This document shows positions 36,133 through 45,623 of a DNA stretch of 64,000 nucleotides, piece after piece. This DNA comes from Kiloniellaceae bacterium (lineage in GTDB: Bacteria; Pseudomonadota; Alphaproteobacteria; Kiloniellales; J153). The position numbers were made by a program, and so were the translations under genes. The notes under the pieces were generated by a model that had not been told where the DNA came from, searched no databases, and was given only the letters and a program-made list of their open reading frames with translations. Positions within the stretch are counted from its first letter, which is position 1; each line of letters begins with the position of its first letter. The stretch lies in the NCBI GenBank assembly GCA_021776175.1, contig JAJFGJ010000034.1, positions 1 through 64,000 on the forward strand, given 5' to 3'.

Positions 36133-38696
36133 CGGCCGGGCCCGCCGTTTCCTCTCCCGAGGGCGCCGATTGGCGCCTGGCGTTGCGTCTGGCGCGGCGC
36201 GAGTTGCGCGGCGGACTGCGAGGTTTCGGTGTCTTCCTGGCTTGTCTGGCCTTGGGTGTCGCCGCCATTGCGGTGGTCGGGACCGTGTCCGGAGGTGTCC
36301 TCGACGCCTTGCGAGATGACGGCCGGCGTATTCTGGGCGGCGACATGGATCTGCGGCTGGCGCAACGCCCCGCCAGCGAGGAGCAGCTCACGTGGCTGCG
36401 CGCCCGCGCGGAGGTGTCGCGCACGGCCGACATGCGCGCCATGGCTCGCGTGCCCGGGCCCAAAGGCCAGCGCGCCCTGGTCGAGTTGCGCGGACTCGAT
36501 GGGTTGTATCCGCTGTACGGATCCGTCGGTCTGGACCCGGTCCAGAACCTCAAGCCGGCCCTGTCCCTGCGCGACGGCGCTTGGGGCGCGGTCGCCGAAC
36601 CCGCCTTGATGCGCCGCCTCGGTGTCGAGGTGGGCGATGCCTTGCGTATCGGCGAGGTCGACTATGTCTTGCGCGCGGCCCTGACCTTCGAGCCGGACCG
36701 CGCGGCACGGATCGTCTCCTTCGGGCCCCATGTCCTGGTCACGCAGGAGAGTCTGCTGGAGACCGGTCTGATCCAGCCGGGCAGTTTGGTCCACTACCAT
36801 TACCGCCTGCGCCTGCCCGCGGGAGCCGGCACCGCCGCCTTTCGCGCCGCGCTGAACGACGCCTTCCCCGAAGCCGGCTGGCGCATCCGGGGACCCGATG
36901 AAGCGGCGCCCGGCGTGACCCTTTTCGTCGAACGGCTGGCGCTCTACCTGACGCTGGTTGGATTGACCGCTTTGCTGGTCGGGGGTCTGGGGGTCGCTAA
37001 CGCGGTCAATGCCTATCTGGAGGGCCGCGCCGCTACCATCGCCACGCTAAAATGCTTGGGCGCGCCGGGCGCGCTTATTTTTCGCGTCTATATGGCCCAG
37101 ATCATGTCGCTCGCTCTGTTCGGTATCGCGATCGGATTGGTTGCGGGCGCGAGCCTGCCTTTCGCCGCCGCCGGATTGCTAAGCGAGATGTTTGGCTGGG
37201 AGGTGGACATGGGCATACAGCCCTTGGCTTTGGCCATGGCCGCGGTCTTCGGATTTTTGACCGCCTTCGCCTTCTCGCTGTGGCCGCTGGCGCGGGCGCG
37301 TTGGGTTCCGGGCGCTAACTTGTTCCGCGATACTGTGGCGCCGTTTCCCACGCCGCCCTGGCGGGCCGAGCGCCGCACCCTGACGGCCATTATTTTGGCC
37401 GGGACCGCTTTGGCCGGACTTGCCGTCGCCAGCGCCGCCGATCCCTGGCTCGGCCTGTATTTCGTCTTGGGCGCGGCCGGCACCTTAGCGGTGTTCCAGC
37501 TTGCCGGTCAGGCCATGGTCTCCTTGGCCCGGCGCATGCCACGCCCGCGCCACACCGGGCTGCGCCTCGCGCTCGCCAACCTGCACCGCCCAGGGGCGCC
37601 CACGGGCAGCGTGGTCGCCTCCCTGGGTCTGGGCTTGACGGTTCTGGTCGCCATCGCGCTGGTCGAGGCTAATTTGGCGCGCCAATTGCGCGACGAGCTG
37701 CCGGTCAACGCGCCGGGATTCTATTTCATCGACATTCAGCCCCACCAGATCGACGATTTCGCGAACATGGCAACCGAGCTTCCCGGCGCGCGGGATTTTC
37801 GCCGGGTTCCCATGTTGCGCGGGCGCATCGTGGCGGTGAACGGCACACCGAGCGAGCTCTTGAAAATACCGCCCGACATCGCCTGGGTTTTTCGCGGCGA
37901 CCGGGGCCTCACCTGGTCGGCGGAGCCGCCCGGCGATTCACCGCTTGTGGCCGGGGATTGGTGGCCGCCGGACTACCAGGGGCCGCCGCTGGTGTCGCTT
38001 GACGCCGAAGTCGGCCGCTTGATGAACATCGGCCCGGGCGACCGTCTGTCCATCAATCTTCTGGGCCGCGAGGTCGAGGTCGAGATCGCCAACCTGCGGG
38101 TCATCGATTGGTCGCGGCTAAGCATCAACTTCGTCATGGTCTTTTCACCCGGCCTCTTGGAGGCCGCGCCGCAAACCTTCATCGCCACTCTGCGCGCCGA
38201 GGACGGCGCCGAGGACGCGATCGAGCGCGCCGTGACAGATCGCTTCGCCAATGTCTCCTCGATCCGGGTCAAGGACGTGCTGGCCATGGTGACGGTCATG
38301 CTGGGCCATATCTCGATCGCGCTGCGCGTTGCCGGGGCGGTGGCCCTGGCCGCCGGTATTCTGGTCCTGGGCGGTGCGGTCGCGGCCGGCCATCGACGGC
38401 GCATCTACGACGCCGTGGTGCTCAAGGTCCTGGGCGCCCGGCGCCGCGATATCGCGCGCGCCTTCATGGTCGAATACGGACTGCTGGGTGGGGTCACGGC
38501 CCTGATCGCGGCCGCCATCGGCAGCTTGGCCGGGTTCCTGATCCTGACCGAGCTCATGCACATGCCCTTTACCTTCCTGCCCGGGCCGGTGATCGCGACC
38601 GCGCTGGGCGCCGCGCTCATTACCATGATCTTCGGTTTCGCCGGCACATGGCGGGCCCTGGGCCAAAAAGCAGCCCCCCTCCTGCGCAATCATTGA
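36129..38696 (+). CDS. ABC transporter permease (YbbP/FtsX family)
   Basis: This is an 855-residue permease with two FtsX modules. A transmembrane helix near residues 28-52 precedes a large periplasmic part. Three helices follow near 270-420 and a further hydrophobic pair near 425-465. A second periplasmic part precedes three helices near 725-850. The length and double-module layout match YbbP. It begins with GTG overlapping the ATPase stop, so the subunits are made together. The complex probably handles lipids or lipoproteins in the envelope, in keeping with the neighbouring secreted esterase; this is inferred from context. Confidence 0.93.
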   Translation: MTAGPAVSSPEGADWRLALRLARRELRGGLRGFGVFLACLALGVAAIAVVGTVSGGVLDALRDDGRRILGGDMDLRLAQRPASEEQLTWLRARAEVSRTADMRAMARVPGPKGQRALVELRGLDGLYPLYGSVGLDPVQNLKPALSLRDGAWGAVAEPALMRRLGVEVGDALRIGEVDYVLRAALTFEPDRAARIVSFGPHVLVTQESLLETGLIQPGSLVHYHYRLRLPAGAGTAAFRAALNDAFPEAGWRIRGPDEAAPGVTLFVERLALYLTLVGLTALLVGGLGVANAVNAYLEGRAATIATLKCLGAPGALIFRVYMAQIMSLALFGIAIGLVAGASLPFAAAGLLSEMFGWEVDMGIQPLALAMAAVFGFLTAFAFSLWPLARARWVPGANLFRDTVAPFPTPPWRAERRTLTAIILAGTALAGLAVASAADPWLGLYFVLGAAGTLAVFQLAGQAMVSLARRMPRPRHTGLRLALANLHRPGAPTGSVVASLGLGLTVLVAIALVEANLARQLRDELPVNAPGFYFIDIQPHQIDDFANMATELPGARDFRRVPMLRGRIVAVNGTPSELLKIPPDIAWVFRGDRGLTWSAEPPGDSPLVAGDWWPPDYQGPPLVSLDAEVGRLMNIGPGDRLSINLLGREVEVEIANLRVIDWSRLSINFVMVFSPGLLEAAPQTFIATLRAEDGAEDAIERAVTDRFANVSSIRVKDVLAMVTVMLGHISIALRVAGAVALAAGILVLGGAVAAGHRRRIYDAVVLKVLGARRRDIARAFMVEYGLLGGVTALIAAAIGSLAGFLILTELMHMPFTFLPGPVIATALGAALITMIFGFAGTWRALGQKAAPLLRNH

Positions 38697-38728
38697 CCCC
38701 GCGCAGACGTTTTTGGGATTTTATGGTT

Positions 38729-38743
38729 AATGTCCAGGACATT
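38729..38743. promoter_or_regulatory. Perfect dyad upstream of Bax-inhibitor gene
   Basis: AATGTCC-A-GGACATT is a 7-bp perfect dyad about 92 bp before the start of the BI-1 family gene. It is a candidate operator. A second dyad lies 18 bp further on. Confidence 0.35.
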
Positions 38744-38760
38744 TTCTCATGATCTGTGCG

Positions 38761-38776
38761 AGAATCTATTGATTCT
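38761..38776. promoter_or_regulatory. Second dyad upstream of Bax-inhibitor gene
   Basis: AGAATC-TATT-GATTCT is a perfect 6-bp inverted repeat with a 4-nt spacer, in an A/T-rich promoter-like stretch. It is unrelated in sequence to the dyad at 38729. Confidence 0.3.
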
Positions 38777-38834
38777 AAATCTTTCAGGGCCAATATTAGG
38801 CCTAGATTTTCCCAACGGAATGACGAGGTTATCC

Positions 38835-39554
38835 ATGGCATCCGGTCCAGTCCGCAGAGTTATGACCCCAACCCAGGCCGAAGCGGCGCAAGTCGATGTC
38901 GGCCTGCGCAGCTACATGCTGCGGGTTTACAACTACATGAGCGTGGCCTTGGCGTTGACGGGGGCGGTGGCGTTCTTCGTCTCGACCAGCCCGGCGATGT
39001 TGCAGGCTATTTTCGGCACGCCCCTGCAGTGGGTCGTCATGCTGGCGCCCCTTGGCATGGTTTTCTTTCTTTCCGCCCGCATGCACAAAATGAAGGTCGG
39101 TACGGCGCAGGCTTGGTTCTGGGCCTTCGCCGCCGCCATGGGCTTGTCCCTGGCCTCGATCTTCGTGATCTACACGGGCACTTCGGTGGCGCGGGTGTTC
39201 TTCATCACCGCCGGCGCCTTCGCGGGCCTGTCCTTGATCGGCTACACGACCAAGAAAGACCTGTCGGGGATGCGGACATTCCTGTTCATGGGCGTGATCG
39301 GCCTGGTCCTGGCGATGATCGTGAACATGTTTCTCGGCTCAAGCGGGCTGCAGCTCATCATCTCGGTGGTCGGCGTGCTGATCTTCGCCGGCTTGACCGC
39401 CTACGACACGCAACAGATCAAGCTGGCCTACTATGAAGGCGACAGCGGCGAGGTCGGCGAGAAAAAGGCGATCATGGGCGCCCTGAAGCTCTATCTCGAC
39501 TTCCTCAACATGTTCATCTTCCTCATGCACATATTGGGTGTCGCGCGCGACTAA
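38835..39554 (+). CDS. Bax inhibitor-1 (TMBIM/YccA) family membrane protein
   Basis: This 239-residue protein has seven hydrophobic helices and the family end block with AGLTAYDTQQIK and the acid-rich GALKLYLDFLNMFIFLMHIL. The two aspartates expected to form the pH-sensing calcium-leak gate are in this region (TAYDTQ, YLDFLN). Bacterial homologues conduct calcium or modulate FtsH proteolysis (YccA). Start ATG 38835 follows GAGG at 6 nt; the frame is open to 38730. A clear terminator follows. Confidence 0.93.
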   Translation: MASGPVRRVMTPTQAEAAQVDVGLRSYMLRVYNYMSVALALTGAVAFFVSTSPAMLQAIFGTPLQWVVMLAPLGMVFFLSARMHKMKVGTAQAWFWAFAAAMGLSLASIFVIYTGTSVARVFFITAGAFAGLSLIGYTTKKDLSGMRTFLFMGVIGLVLAMIVNMFLGSSGLQLIISVVGVLIFAGLTAYDTQQIKLAYYEGDSGEVGEKKAIMGALKLYLDFLNMFIFLMHILGVARD

Positions 39555-39576
39555 CGCGCCTCGCCAGACACGACCG

Positions 39577-39611
39577 AAAAGGTCCGGGAGGCAGCTTCCG
39601 GGCCTTTTCTT
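39577..39611 (+). terminator. Rho-independent terminator of the BI-1 gene
   Basis: AAAAGGTCCGG and CCGGGCCTTTT form an 11-bp stem (one G-T pair) over a 10-nt loop, followed by CTT. It lies 22 bp after the stop codon and just before the end of the convergent dehydrogenase gene, so it may serve both. Confidence 0.8.
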
Positions 39612-40368
39612 ATGCCGTGCGTCCGCCGTCGACCGGCAGGCAGACACCGGTCAGGAACACCGCCTCGTCGGAAACCAGGTAAAGCGCGGCGGCGGCGATA
39701 TCCTCGGGCGTCGACATGCGGCCCAGGGGGACCGTGGCGACGAAGGCGGCGCGGTTTTCCGGCGTGTCCGGCTTACCCATGAAGGTTTCCAACATGCCGG
39801 TGGCGGCGATCACCGGGCAGATGGCGTTGACCCGGATGTTATCGGGCGCCAGCTCCAAGGCCATGGCCTTAGTGATGGTGTTCACCGCGCCCTTGGACCC
39901 GTTGTACCAAACCAGACCGGGCCGGGGCCGCAAGGCGGCGGTGGAGCTGGTGTTGAGGATGCACCCGGCCCCCTGGCGCCGGAACACGGGCACCGCTTCG
40001 CGCGCCGCCAGGTAGATCGCCTTGACGTTGACGGCGTAGGTGCGGTCGAAATCTTCTTCGCTGACTTCGGTCAGGGGCTGGTTGCGGTGACTGTAACCGG
40101 CGTTGTTGACCAGGATGTCGAGCTGGCCAAAGCGGTCGACCGTGGTCTCGATCATGCTCTTGATGTTGGCGGCGTCGGCTACATCGGTCCGGATATGTGC
40201 GGCTAGCCCGCCTTTGGCGGCAATTCTCTCCGCCACGGCGCGTCCGGCTTCGTCGTCGAGGTCGGCGATCAAGACGCGGGCCCCTTCCGCCGCGAAGCGC
40301 GCGGCGATGCCGGCGCCAAAGCCGGAACCGGCCCCGGTCACGACCGCTACCTTGTTCGCCAGACGCAT
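39610..40368 (-). CDS. Short-chain dehydrogenase/reductase
   Basis: This 252-residue classical SDR has TGAGSGFG (residues about 11-18), NNAGYSHRN, the catalytic Ser in LNTSSTAA and Tyr-x-x-x-Lys in WYNGSKGAV, and a C-terminal end LTGVCLPVDGGRTA. It resembles the 3-oxoacyl-ACP-reductase-like group; the substrate is unknown. It appears to be a single-gene unit. Confidence 0.9.
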   Translation of the reverse strand: MRLANKVAVVTGAGSGFGAGIAARFAAEGARVLIADLDDEAGRAVAERIAAKGGLAAHIRTDVADAANIKSMIETTVDRFGQLDILVNNAGYSHRNQPLTEVSEEDFDRTYAVNVKAIYLAAREAVPVFRRQGAGCILNTSSTAALRPRPGLVWYNGSKGAVNTITKAMALELAPDNIRVNAICPVIAATGMLETFMGKPDTPENRAAFVATVPLGRMSTPEDIAAAALYLVSDEAVFLTGVCLPVDGGRTA

Positions 40369-40455
40369 GTTTCCCGCTCCCGTATCCGCGTTTCATGGAC
40401 GCGCGGGTATTCTACGCAAAGCAAGGGCGCGTGAAAGCCGTTACATGGCGGAGGA

Positions 40456-40866
40456 TCAGCCCACTTGGCCGGCAAGCTCTTTAAGGCGTTGAACCAGGGC
40501 CTGGCCGCTGGTGCCGCCCGTGCCCCGGATATCCTTTTCCAGCACCGTGCTCAAGGCCCGGGCGTGGGCTAAGGCGATTTCGGCGCACCGCGGGTCGCAG
40601 CATTCGAGGTCCTTCAGCATCCGATTGAGCGACAATCCGATCTGGGTGATCAACGGATAGCCAAAACTGCTGCCCTGGCCTTTCAGGTTGTGCGCGATAT
40701 CGCAGAGTTCAGCCTTTTTTCCTGGCCAAAGTCCGGCAGAATCCGCCACTTCGCCCAGACCGGCGGTGAGCGCCGCGATCTGGACACGGGCCGCGCTCCG
40801 AAAGACCTCGGCCAAGTCGTCGTCGGTGGAAGCCCTATTGTTCAAGGATAACTCCGTGGCGGCCAT
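40456..40866 (-). CDS. Stand-alone Hpt phosphotransfer protein
   Basis: This 136-residue four-helix protein has the histidine phosphotransfer motif HNLKGQGSSFGY, H59 being the phospho-accepting residue. The N-terminal 15 residues are probably disordered. Hpt proteins carry phosphate between a hybrid kinase receiver and a response regulator. No receiver protein is adjacent, but a PAS kinase starts about 580 bp away on the other strand (41449), so the two may meet in one relay with a remote receiver. Confidence 0.88.
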   Translation of the reverse strand: MAATELSLNNRASTDDDLAEVFRSAARVQIAALTAGLGEVADSAGLWPGKKAELCDIAHNLKGQGSSFGYPLITQIGLSLNRMLKDLECCDPRCAEIALAHARALSTVLEKDIRGTGGTSGQALVQRLKELAGQVG

Positions 40867-41046
40867 TATCCGAAGCCGAATGAAAGATCGCCGGCGCCGG
40901 AAACTTGAAATGCAATGATAAGTTGAATGTCTTTAACGACACCTAAACCCACGGACGTCGATATCCGCGCGCATTCTGGACAAGCTTCGCGTCGCGCCGT
41001 GCTTGCGGTAGGGTCCGAAGCAGGCAAAAAACGAAAAGGGGCTGTC

Positions 41047-41334
41047 ATGGCGGGTTATCTAGTGGCGCAAATTCATATTGACGATCCAGCGGCCTTCGAG
41101 GCCTACCGCGAGGCGGTGCCCGCGATTATCGCGAGCTTCGGTGGCCGTTACCTCATTCGCGGTGGCAAGGCCGAGATGAAAGAAGGAACCTGGGAGGCGC
41201 CGCGCCTGATTGTGCTGGAGTTTCCAAGCACGGACAGGGCGCGAGAGTTTTACAACTCATCCGAGTATCGAAAGATATTGCCCCTGCGTCTCGCGGCCTC
41301 CAGCGGCACGGTCGCGATAGTCGAAGGTGTTTGA
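41047..41334 (+). CDS. DUF1330 family protein
   Basis: This 95-residue dimeric alpha/beta-barrel-type protein starts GYLVAQIHIDDPAAFEAYRE and ends LEFPSTDRAREFYNSSEY plus KILPLR, a standard DUF1330 pattern. Function in the family is unknown. The ATG at 41047 has an AAAAGGGG ribosome site just upstream; the frame could run back to 40927, but that part has no family likeness. Confidence 0.9.
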   Translation: MAGYLVAQIHIDDPAAFEAYREAVPAIIASFGGRYLIRGGKAEMKEGTWEAPRLIVLEFPSTDRAREFYNSSEYRKILPLRLAASSGTVAIVEGV

Positions 41335-41448
41335 TCGCCGCCCATTTCCGACCCGGCGGAACGCGCGATCACACGAATGTGAAATCAAAGACCATCCATG
41401 GAAGTAACGCTTTAGTATTCATTCATGGGGGCTTGATACTTTTGGCCA

Positions 41449-43374
41449 ATGGGGCAAAAACAAACGCACGACCGGATCGCAAAACATCCGGGAGTGGTAG
41501 CCAAATTTTTCAGCGCATTTATAAGATGCCGATTATGCGGGCGCATTAGCGCCTGCGTCCTTTTGAGTATTCTGATTGTAGAAGCCATCCTATTGGTGCC
41601 TTCCTACCGGAACTACGAGCGCGATCTTCTTCTTCGTTTAGAAAAAGTCGGCCTGGCGGCGATCCAGGCGACATACCGCGGTCGTGGACAGACCTCCGAC
41701 CGCGACCTTTTGAACTTCGGCGGAATGCTGATAGGCAGCGCCGGCGTTTTGGGTGGGACTCTGTACCGCTCTGATGGCACCCGAATTGGTGACTTTGGGC
41801 AAGCTCCACGTTTGTTGCCCGCGACTTTGCCAGCGAAGACAATGCGGTTTCGCCATAGTGAAGATGGCCGCTTTTACGAAGTGGTTTGGCCGAGCCAGGT
41901 GACTCAGCTGCCAATCACCGTTGTGGCGCGTCTCGACGCCAGCGCGATCGGTCTGGAGCTGCTTGCCTTCGTTTTTCGTATTATCGGCCTTATCCTCTTG
42001 ATCTCGGCCTTTGTCTGCGCCGTCACTCTTTCGATCCTTGGTCATCAGGTTCTTTTGCCGGTGTTGCGCCTGCGCGACCAACTCTTGGCGGCCGAGAAGG
42101 ATCCACAAAATGCCGAGCGCTACATACTCGGCGAGCGCCGTAACGATGAACTTGGCGAGGCCATGGGCGCGGTCGATCGCGTCTTCGCCCGGGTTTCGCG
42201 AATGCATCGTGAAGAGATCGCCATCATGTCGGCTGTCACGGATCAGGCGATGGATGCGATCCTGGCCTACGATGGCAACGGCAAGGTTGTTTTGGCTAAT
42301 CACGCTTGCTTGAAATTGTGTGGCTATGAGAATTCGGAGGAAATGGTACGCGCGGGCGTGCCCCGCATCCGTTTTCCCGGCGCGAGCAGAGATGTATGTA
42401 TTCCCGAGAGCCTTTCGGGCGGCGCCTATTCGCGCGAAGCGGTCTTAATCTCCAGGGGCAAGGCTGAAACACCGGTGTTCATCAACGCCGCCCGCCCGCA
42501 AGCGGGGTCCTACGCGGTCATCCGGTACTACGCGAGCATTACCGACATTTCCGAACGCCACGCGGCCGAGCGCCGCCTCGAAACGAAAAACCTTGAGCTC
42601 CAGGGCGCCAACCGCGCGAAATCGGAATTTCTCGCGCTCATGAGTCATGAGTTGCGCACACCGCTCAATGCGATTATCGGGTTTTCGGAGGTCATGCGTA
42701 GCGGCATATTGGGCGGGATCGGAAATCCGCGCTACGAAGAATACGTGGGTGATATCCATGACAGCGGCAAGCATCTGCTCAGCGTTATCAACGACATCCT
42801 CAACCTCTCGAAGATCGAGTCCGGCCAAATGGATCTCGAGAACGCCGTAATAGATATTGCCGAGCTTGTTGATTCGATTCTGCCAATGGTTCGCCAGCAC
42901 GCCGACTCCAAGGGACTCATTCTGAAAGTTTCGATCGCTAATCCCTTGCCGGGGCTTACCGCCGATCCCCGGGCGGTGAAACAAATACTGATCAACCTGC
43001 TATCCAATTCGATCAAATTCACCGAAACAGGCGGCGTTGTCGAAATCTCGGCCTGGCTTGAAGACGGCGCCATCGTCATGTCAATAAGCGACACGGGCGC
43101 TGGGATTCCAAAAGATCAACTGAAAGCCGTGCTTGAACCCTTCGTCCAAATCCAAAGCGCCTGGAACGCGAAACACGAAGGAACCGGTCTTGGTTTGCCG
43201 ATCGTCAAGTCGCTCGTCGCCCTGCACAACGGTACCTTCACATTGGCGAGCGAAGCCGGCGCCGGCACAACCGTAACCATCCGCTTTCCCTCCGAAAGGG
43301 CCATGACGCCGCCGGACCGCAACTCCGCCGATGCGGTCACGCAGGAGAGCGCATCGGCGCGATCGATCGCCTGA
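41449..43374 (+). CDS. Membrane-bound PAS sensor histidine kinase
   Basis: This is a 641-residue kinase. Two membrane helices (about 34-52 and 168-195) enclose a periplasmic sensor of about 115 residues. A HAMP linker (about 196-250) and a PAS domain (about 258-372) follow. HisKA contains H400 in FLALMSHELRTPLN, and HATPase_c has NLLSNSIKF, DTGAGI and GTGLGLP. The C-terminal 20 residues are disordered. The kinase core is close to that of the orphan kinase at 1790. No response regulator is adjacent; a lone Hpt protein lies upstream on the opposite strand. The ligand is unknown. Confidence 0.93.
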   Translation: MGQKQTHDRIAKHPGVVAKFFSAFIRCRLCGRISACVLLSILIVEAILLVPSYRNYERDLLLRLEKVGLAAIQATYRGRGQTSDRDLLNFGGMLIGSAGVLGGTLYRSDGTRIGDFGQAPRLLPATLPAKTMRFRHSEDGRFYEVVWPSQVTQLPITVVARLDASAIGLELLAFVFRIIGLILLISAFVCAVTLSILGHQVLLPVLRLRDQLLAAEKDPQNAERYILGERRNDELGEAMGAVDRVFARVSRMHREEIAIMSAVTDQAMDAILAYDGNGKVVLANHACLKLCGYENSEEMVRAGVPRIRFPGASRDVCIPESLSGGAYSREAVLISRGKAETPVFINAARPQAGSYAVIRYYASITDISERHAAERRLETKNLELQGANRAKSEFLALMSHELRTPLNAIIGFSEVMRSGILGGIGNPRYEEYVGDIHDSGKHLLSVINDILNLSKIESGQMDLENAVIDIAELVDSILPMVRQHADSKGLILKVSIANPLPGLTADPRAVKQILINLLSNSIKFTETGGVVEISAWLEDGAIVMSISDTGAGIPKDQLKAVLEPFVQIQSAWNAKHEGTGLGLPIVKSLVALHNGTFTLASEAGAGTTVTIRFPSERAMTPPDRNSADAVTQESASARSIA

Positions 43375-43389
43375 GCGTCCTAAGATCGG

Positions 43390-44721
43390 TCAGGTAAGTT
43401 TCTCGTTTCCGCAAGCATCGACCAGGTGCAGGAAAGAGCCCATGACCGATGCGTTCCGGCATCCGATCTCGCGCGCCTCACCGCCTCCGGCCGCGGTGCA
43501 GCGAAAAAGCGGGGCCTCGCCATCTCCCGCGATGGCTTCGGCGAAGTGAAACTCGTGGCCGCGAAATCGCGTGCCGGCGGGGCCGAGCGGCCCATCTGAA
43601 ATAACTTGCGCCTCCCGGTAACCGAGCCGGCGGCGCGGTTGGGCGAAGGAGGTCTCCAACGGCAGAAGCCCGGCCATGGCGTGGCGCGTGCCATCGGCGC
43701 CGATCAAGCCTTGGCCCAGGACCATGTAGCCGCCGCATTCGCCATAGACCGTGGCACCTCGTGTCGCCGCCGCGCGCAGGCCCGTCAGGAAGCGGCCGCT
43801 CGCGGCCAAACGCCCGGCGTGCAGTTCGGGGTAGCCGCCGGGGAGATAGACCGCGTCCGCCTCATTCAGCGGTGCTTCGTCCGCGAGCGGCGAGAAAAAG
43901 CTGATACACGCACCGGCCTCACGCCAAGACTCGACGACCAAGGGATAGGTGAAGGCAAAGGCCAAGTCTTGCGCTATCGCTATGTGCTGGCCCAAGGGGG
44001 GAATCGGGTTGTTCAATGGGCGCTCTTCCAGCGCGCAAGGCTTGGCCAGCGCCACCAGGGCTTCGATATCGATATGCGTTCCGGCGATATCCGCCGCGGT
44101 TTCCAGAAACGATTCCAACTCGGCATGTTCGCCCGCCTGCACCAGGCCGAGGTGGCGCTCTGGCAAGATCAACGCCTCGCGCCGGGGGACGCACCCCAGG
44201 ACCGTCACGCCCAGAGGCACGCAAGCCTCGCGCAGCATGGTCTCGTGCTTGATCCCACCCACTTTGTTGAAGATCACGCCTTCGATAGCGATGTTTTCTT
44301 GGTAGGTGTTGAAGCCATGAACCAGGGCCGCGGCGGAGGCGGCCATGCCCTTGGCGTCGATCACCAGGATAACGGGCCAGCCGGTCAGGCGCGCGATCTC
44401 GGCGCTCGATCCCGTGCCTCCTGGCGCGTGCCCGGCGGCGCCGTCGAACAGGCCCATGACCCCCTCGGCGACGGTCAGTTCGGCATCCTGCCCGGCGCTT
44501 GCCGCCGCCGCCAGGGTTTGGCGGCGCATGGCCCAGGAGTCCAAGTTGAAACAGGAACGGCCGCTGGCAGCGGCATGAAAGGCGGGATCGATATAGTCGG
44601 GGCCGATCTTGGCGGAAGCGGCCTGCAAGCCGCGCCGGCGCAGGTGGCGCAGCAGCGCGAGAGTCAGGACTGTCTTGCCGCTGCCCGAGGCCGGCGCGGC
44701 GATGATCAGACCGCGCGTCAT
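43390..44721 (-). CDS. cbiA: Cobyrinate a,c-diamide synthase
   Basis: This 443-residue enzyme amidates carboxylates a and c of cobyrinic (or hydrogenobyrinic) acid using glutamine and ATP. An N-terminal dethiobiotin-synthetase-like ATPase has ASGSGKT at 11-17 and KIGPDYIDP at 38-46. A C-terminal class I amidotransferase domain has the nucleophile C329 in YGECGGYMVLGQ. Also called CobB in aerobic-pathway naming. It ends about 15 bp from the convergent sensor kinase, and cobA lies 10 bp upstream of its start on the same strand, so cobA-cbiA is an operon. Confidence 0.95.
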   Translation of the reverse strand: MTRGLIIAAPASGSGKTVLTLALLRHLRRRGLQAASAKIGPDYIDPAFHAAASGRSCFNLDSWAMRRQTLAAAASAGQDAELTVAEGVMGLFDGAAGHAPGGTGSSAEIARLTGWPVILVIDAKGMAASAAALVHGFNTYQENIAIEGVIFNKVGGIKHETMLREACVPLGVTVLGCVPRREALILPERHLGLVQAGEHAELESFLETAADIAGTHIDIEALVALAKPCALEERPLNNPIPPLGQHIAIAQDLAFAFTYPLVVESWREAGACISFFSPLADEAPLNEADAVYLPGGYPELHAGRLAASGRFLTGLRAAATRGATVYGECGGYMVLGQGLIGADGTRHAMAGLLPLETSFAQPRRRLGYREAQVISDGPLGPAGTRFRGHEFHFAEAIAGDGEAPLFRCTAAGGGEAREIGCRNASVMGSFLHLVDACGNEKLT

Positions 44722-44731
44722 AGGCTCCGGC

Positions 44732-45571
44732 TCATCCGGCTTCGCGGCCCCGCCGGGTGCCGAGCGGATCGGGCGTCAGCACACGGCCATCGAGAGCGCC
44801 CAGCCAATCCAGCCCGGCACGCAATCGCACCGCGTCGCCGATTGCAATCACGCAGGGCGGTTCGATGCCCCCGGCGGCGGCCTCGGCGGCGCAGTGCCCG
44901 AGCGTGGTTTCAAGCACCCGCTGATCGCAGGTCGCTGCCTTGCTGACGATGGCGACAGCTTGATCCGCCGGGCGGCCGGCGGCGAGCAGGCGCGCGGCGA
45001 TGCGATCCAGGTGCTTCAAGGCCATGTAGAGCACCAGCACCGGCGCGCCGCGCGCCAGGGCGTCCCAATCCAGGCGCTCGGGCACCGCGCCGGTCAGGTC
45101 GTGCCCGGTGATGAAGGTGACGGCGGAATTGGTGTCGCGGTGGGTCACCGGAATTCCGGCATAGGCAAGACCGCCGATACCGCTGGAGATGCCGGGGACG
45201 ATCCGAAACGGCACCCCGGCCTCGACCAGGGCCAGGGCTTCCTCGCCGCCGCGCCCGAAAACCAGGGGGTCGCCGCCCTTGAGCCGCAGCACCCGTTTTC
45301 CGGCGTGCGCCAAGAGCACCAGGCGGTGGGAGATATCGGCTTGGCGCGGCGAGGGTCGGCCGCCGCGCTTGCCCGCGTATTCCAAGTCGCAGCCGGGCCG
45401 CCGCAAGGCCAGAACCTCGTCGCTGACCAGGGCGTCGTGGACGATCACATCCGCCTGGCGCATGGCGTGCAGGGCCAGCAGGGTCAGCAAGCCCGGATCG
45501 CCCGGCCCGGCCCCGGCCAGCCACACCCATCCCGGTTCCAGCTTGGGGAGATCGTTCAGCATATCGTCCAT
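44732..45571 (-). CDS. cobA: Uroporphyrinogen-III C-methyltransferase
   Basis: This 279-residue SAM-dependent methylase makes precorrin-2 by methylating C2 and C7 of uroporphyrinogen III, the entry step to corrins and siroheme. Family blocks are LAGAGPGDPGLLTLLA, LRLKGGDPLVFGRGGEEA, PGISSGIGGLAYAGIPVTHR and TGHDLTG. The CysG dehydrogenase/chelatase half is absent. The start at 45571 leaves 52 bp to the divergent cbiD; a longer frame to 45682 would overlap that gene. Confidence 0.95.
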   Translation of the reverse strand: MDDMLNDLPKLEPGWVWLAGAGPGDPGLLTLLALHAMRQADVIVHDALVSDEVLALRRPGCDLEYAGKRGGRPSPRQADISHRLVLLAHAGKRVLRLKGGDPLVFGRGGEEALALVEAGVPFRIVPGISSGIGGLAYAGIPVTHRDTNSAVTFITGHDLTGAVPERLDWDALARGAPVLVLYMALKHLDRIAARLLAAGRPADQAVAIVSKAATCDQRVLETTLGHCAAEAAAGGIEPPCVIAIGDAVRLRAGLDWLGALDGRVLTPDPLGTRRGREAG

Positions 45572-45623
45572 GGCCGGATCATGCTCTGGCCAAGAACGAT
45601 CCGCAACTTGTAGAATCGGCGCC

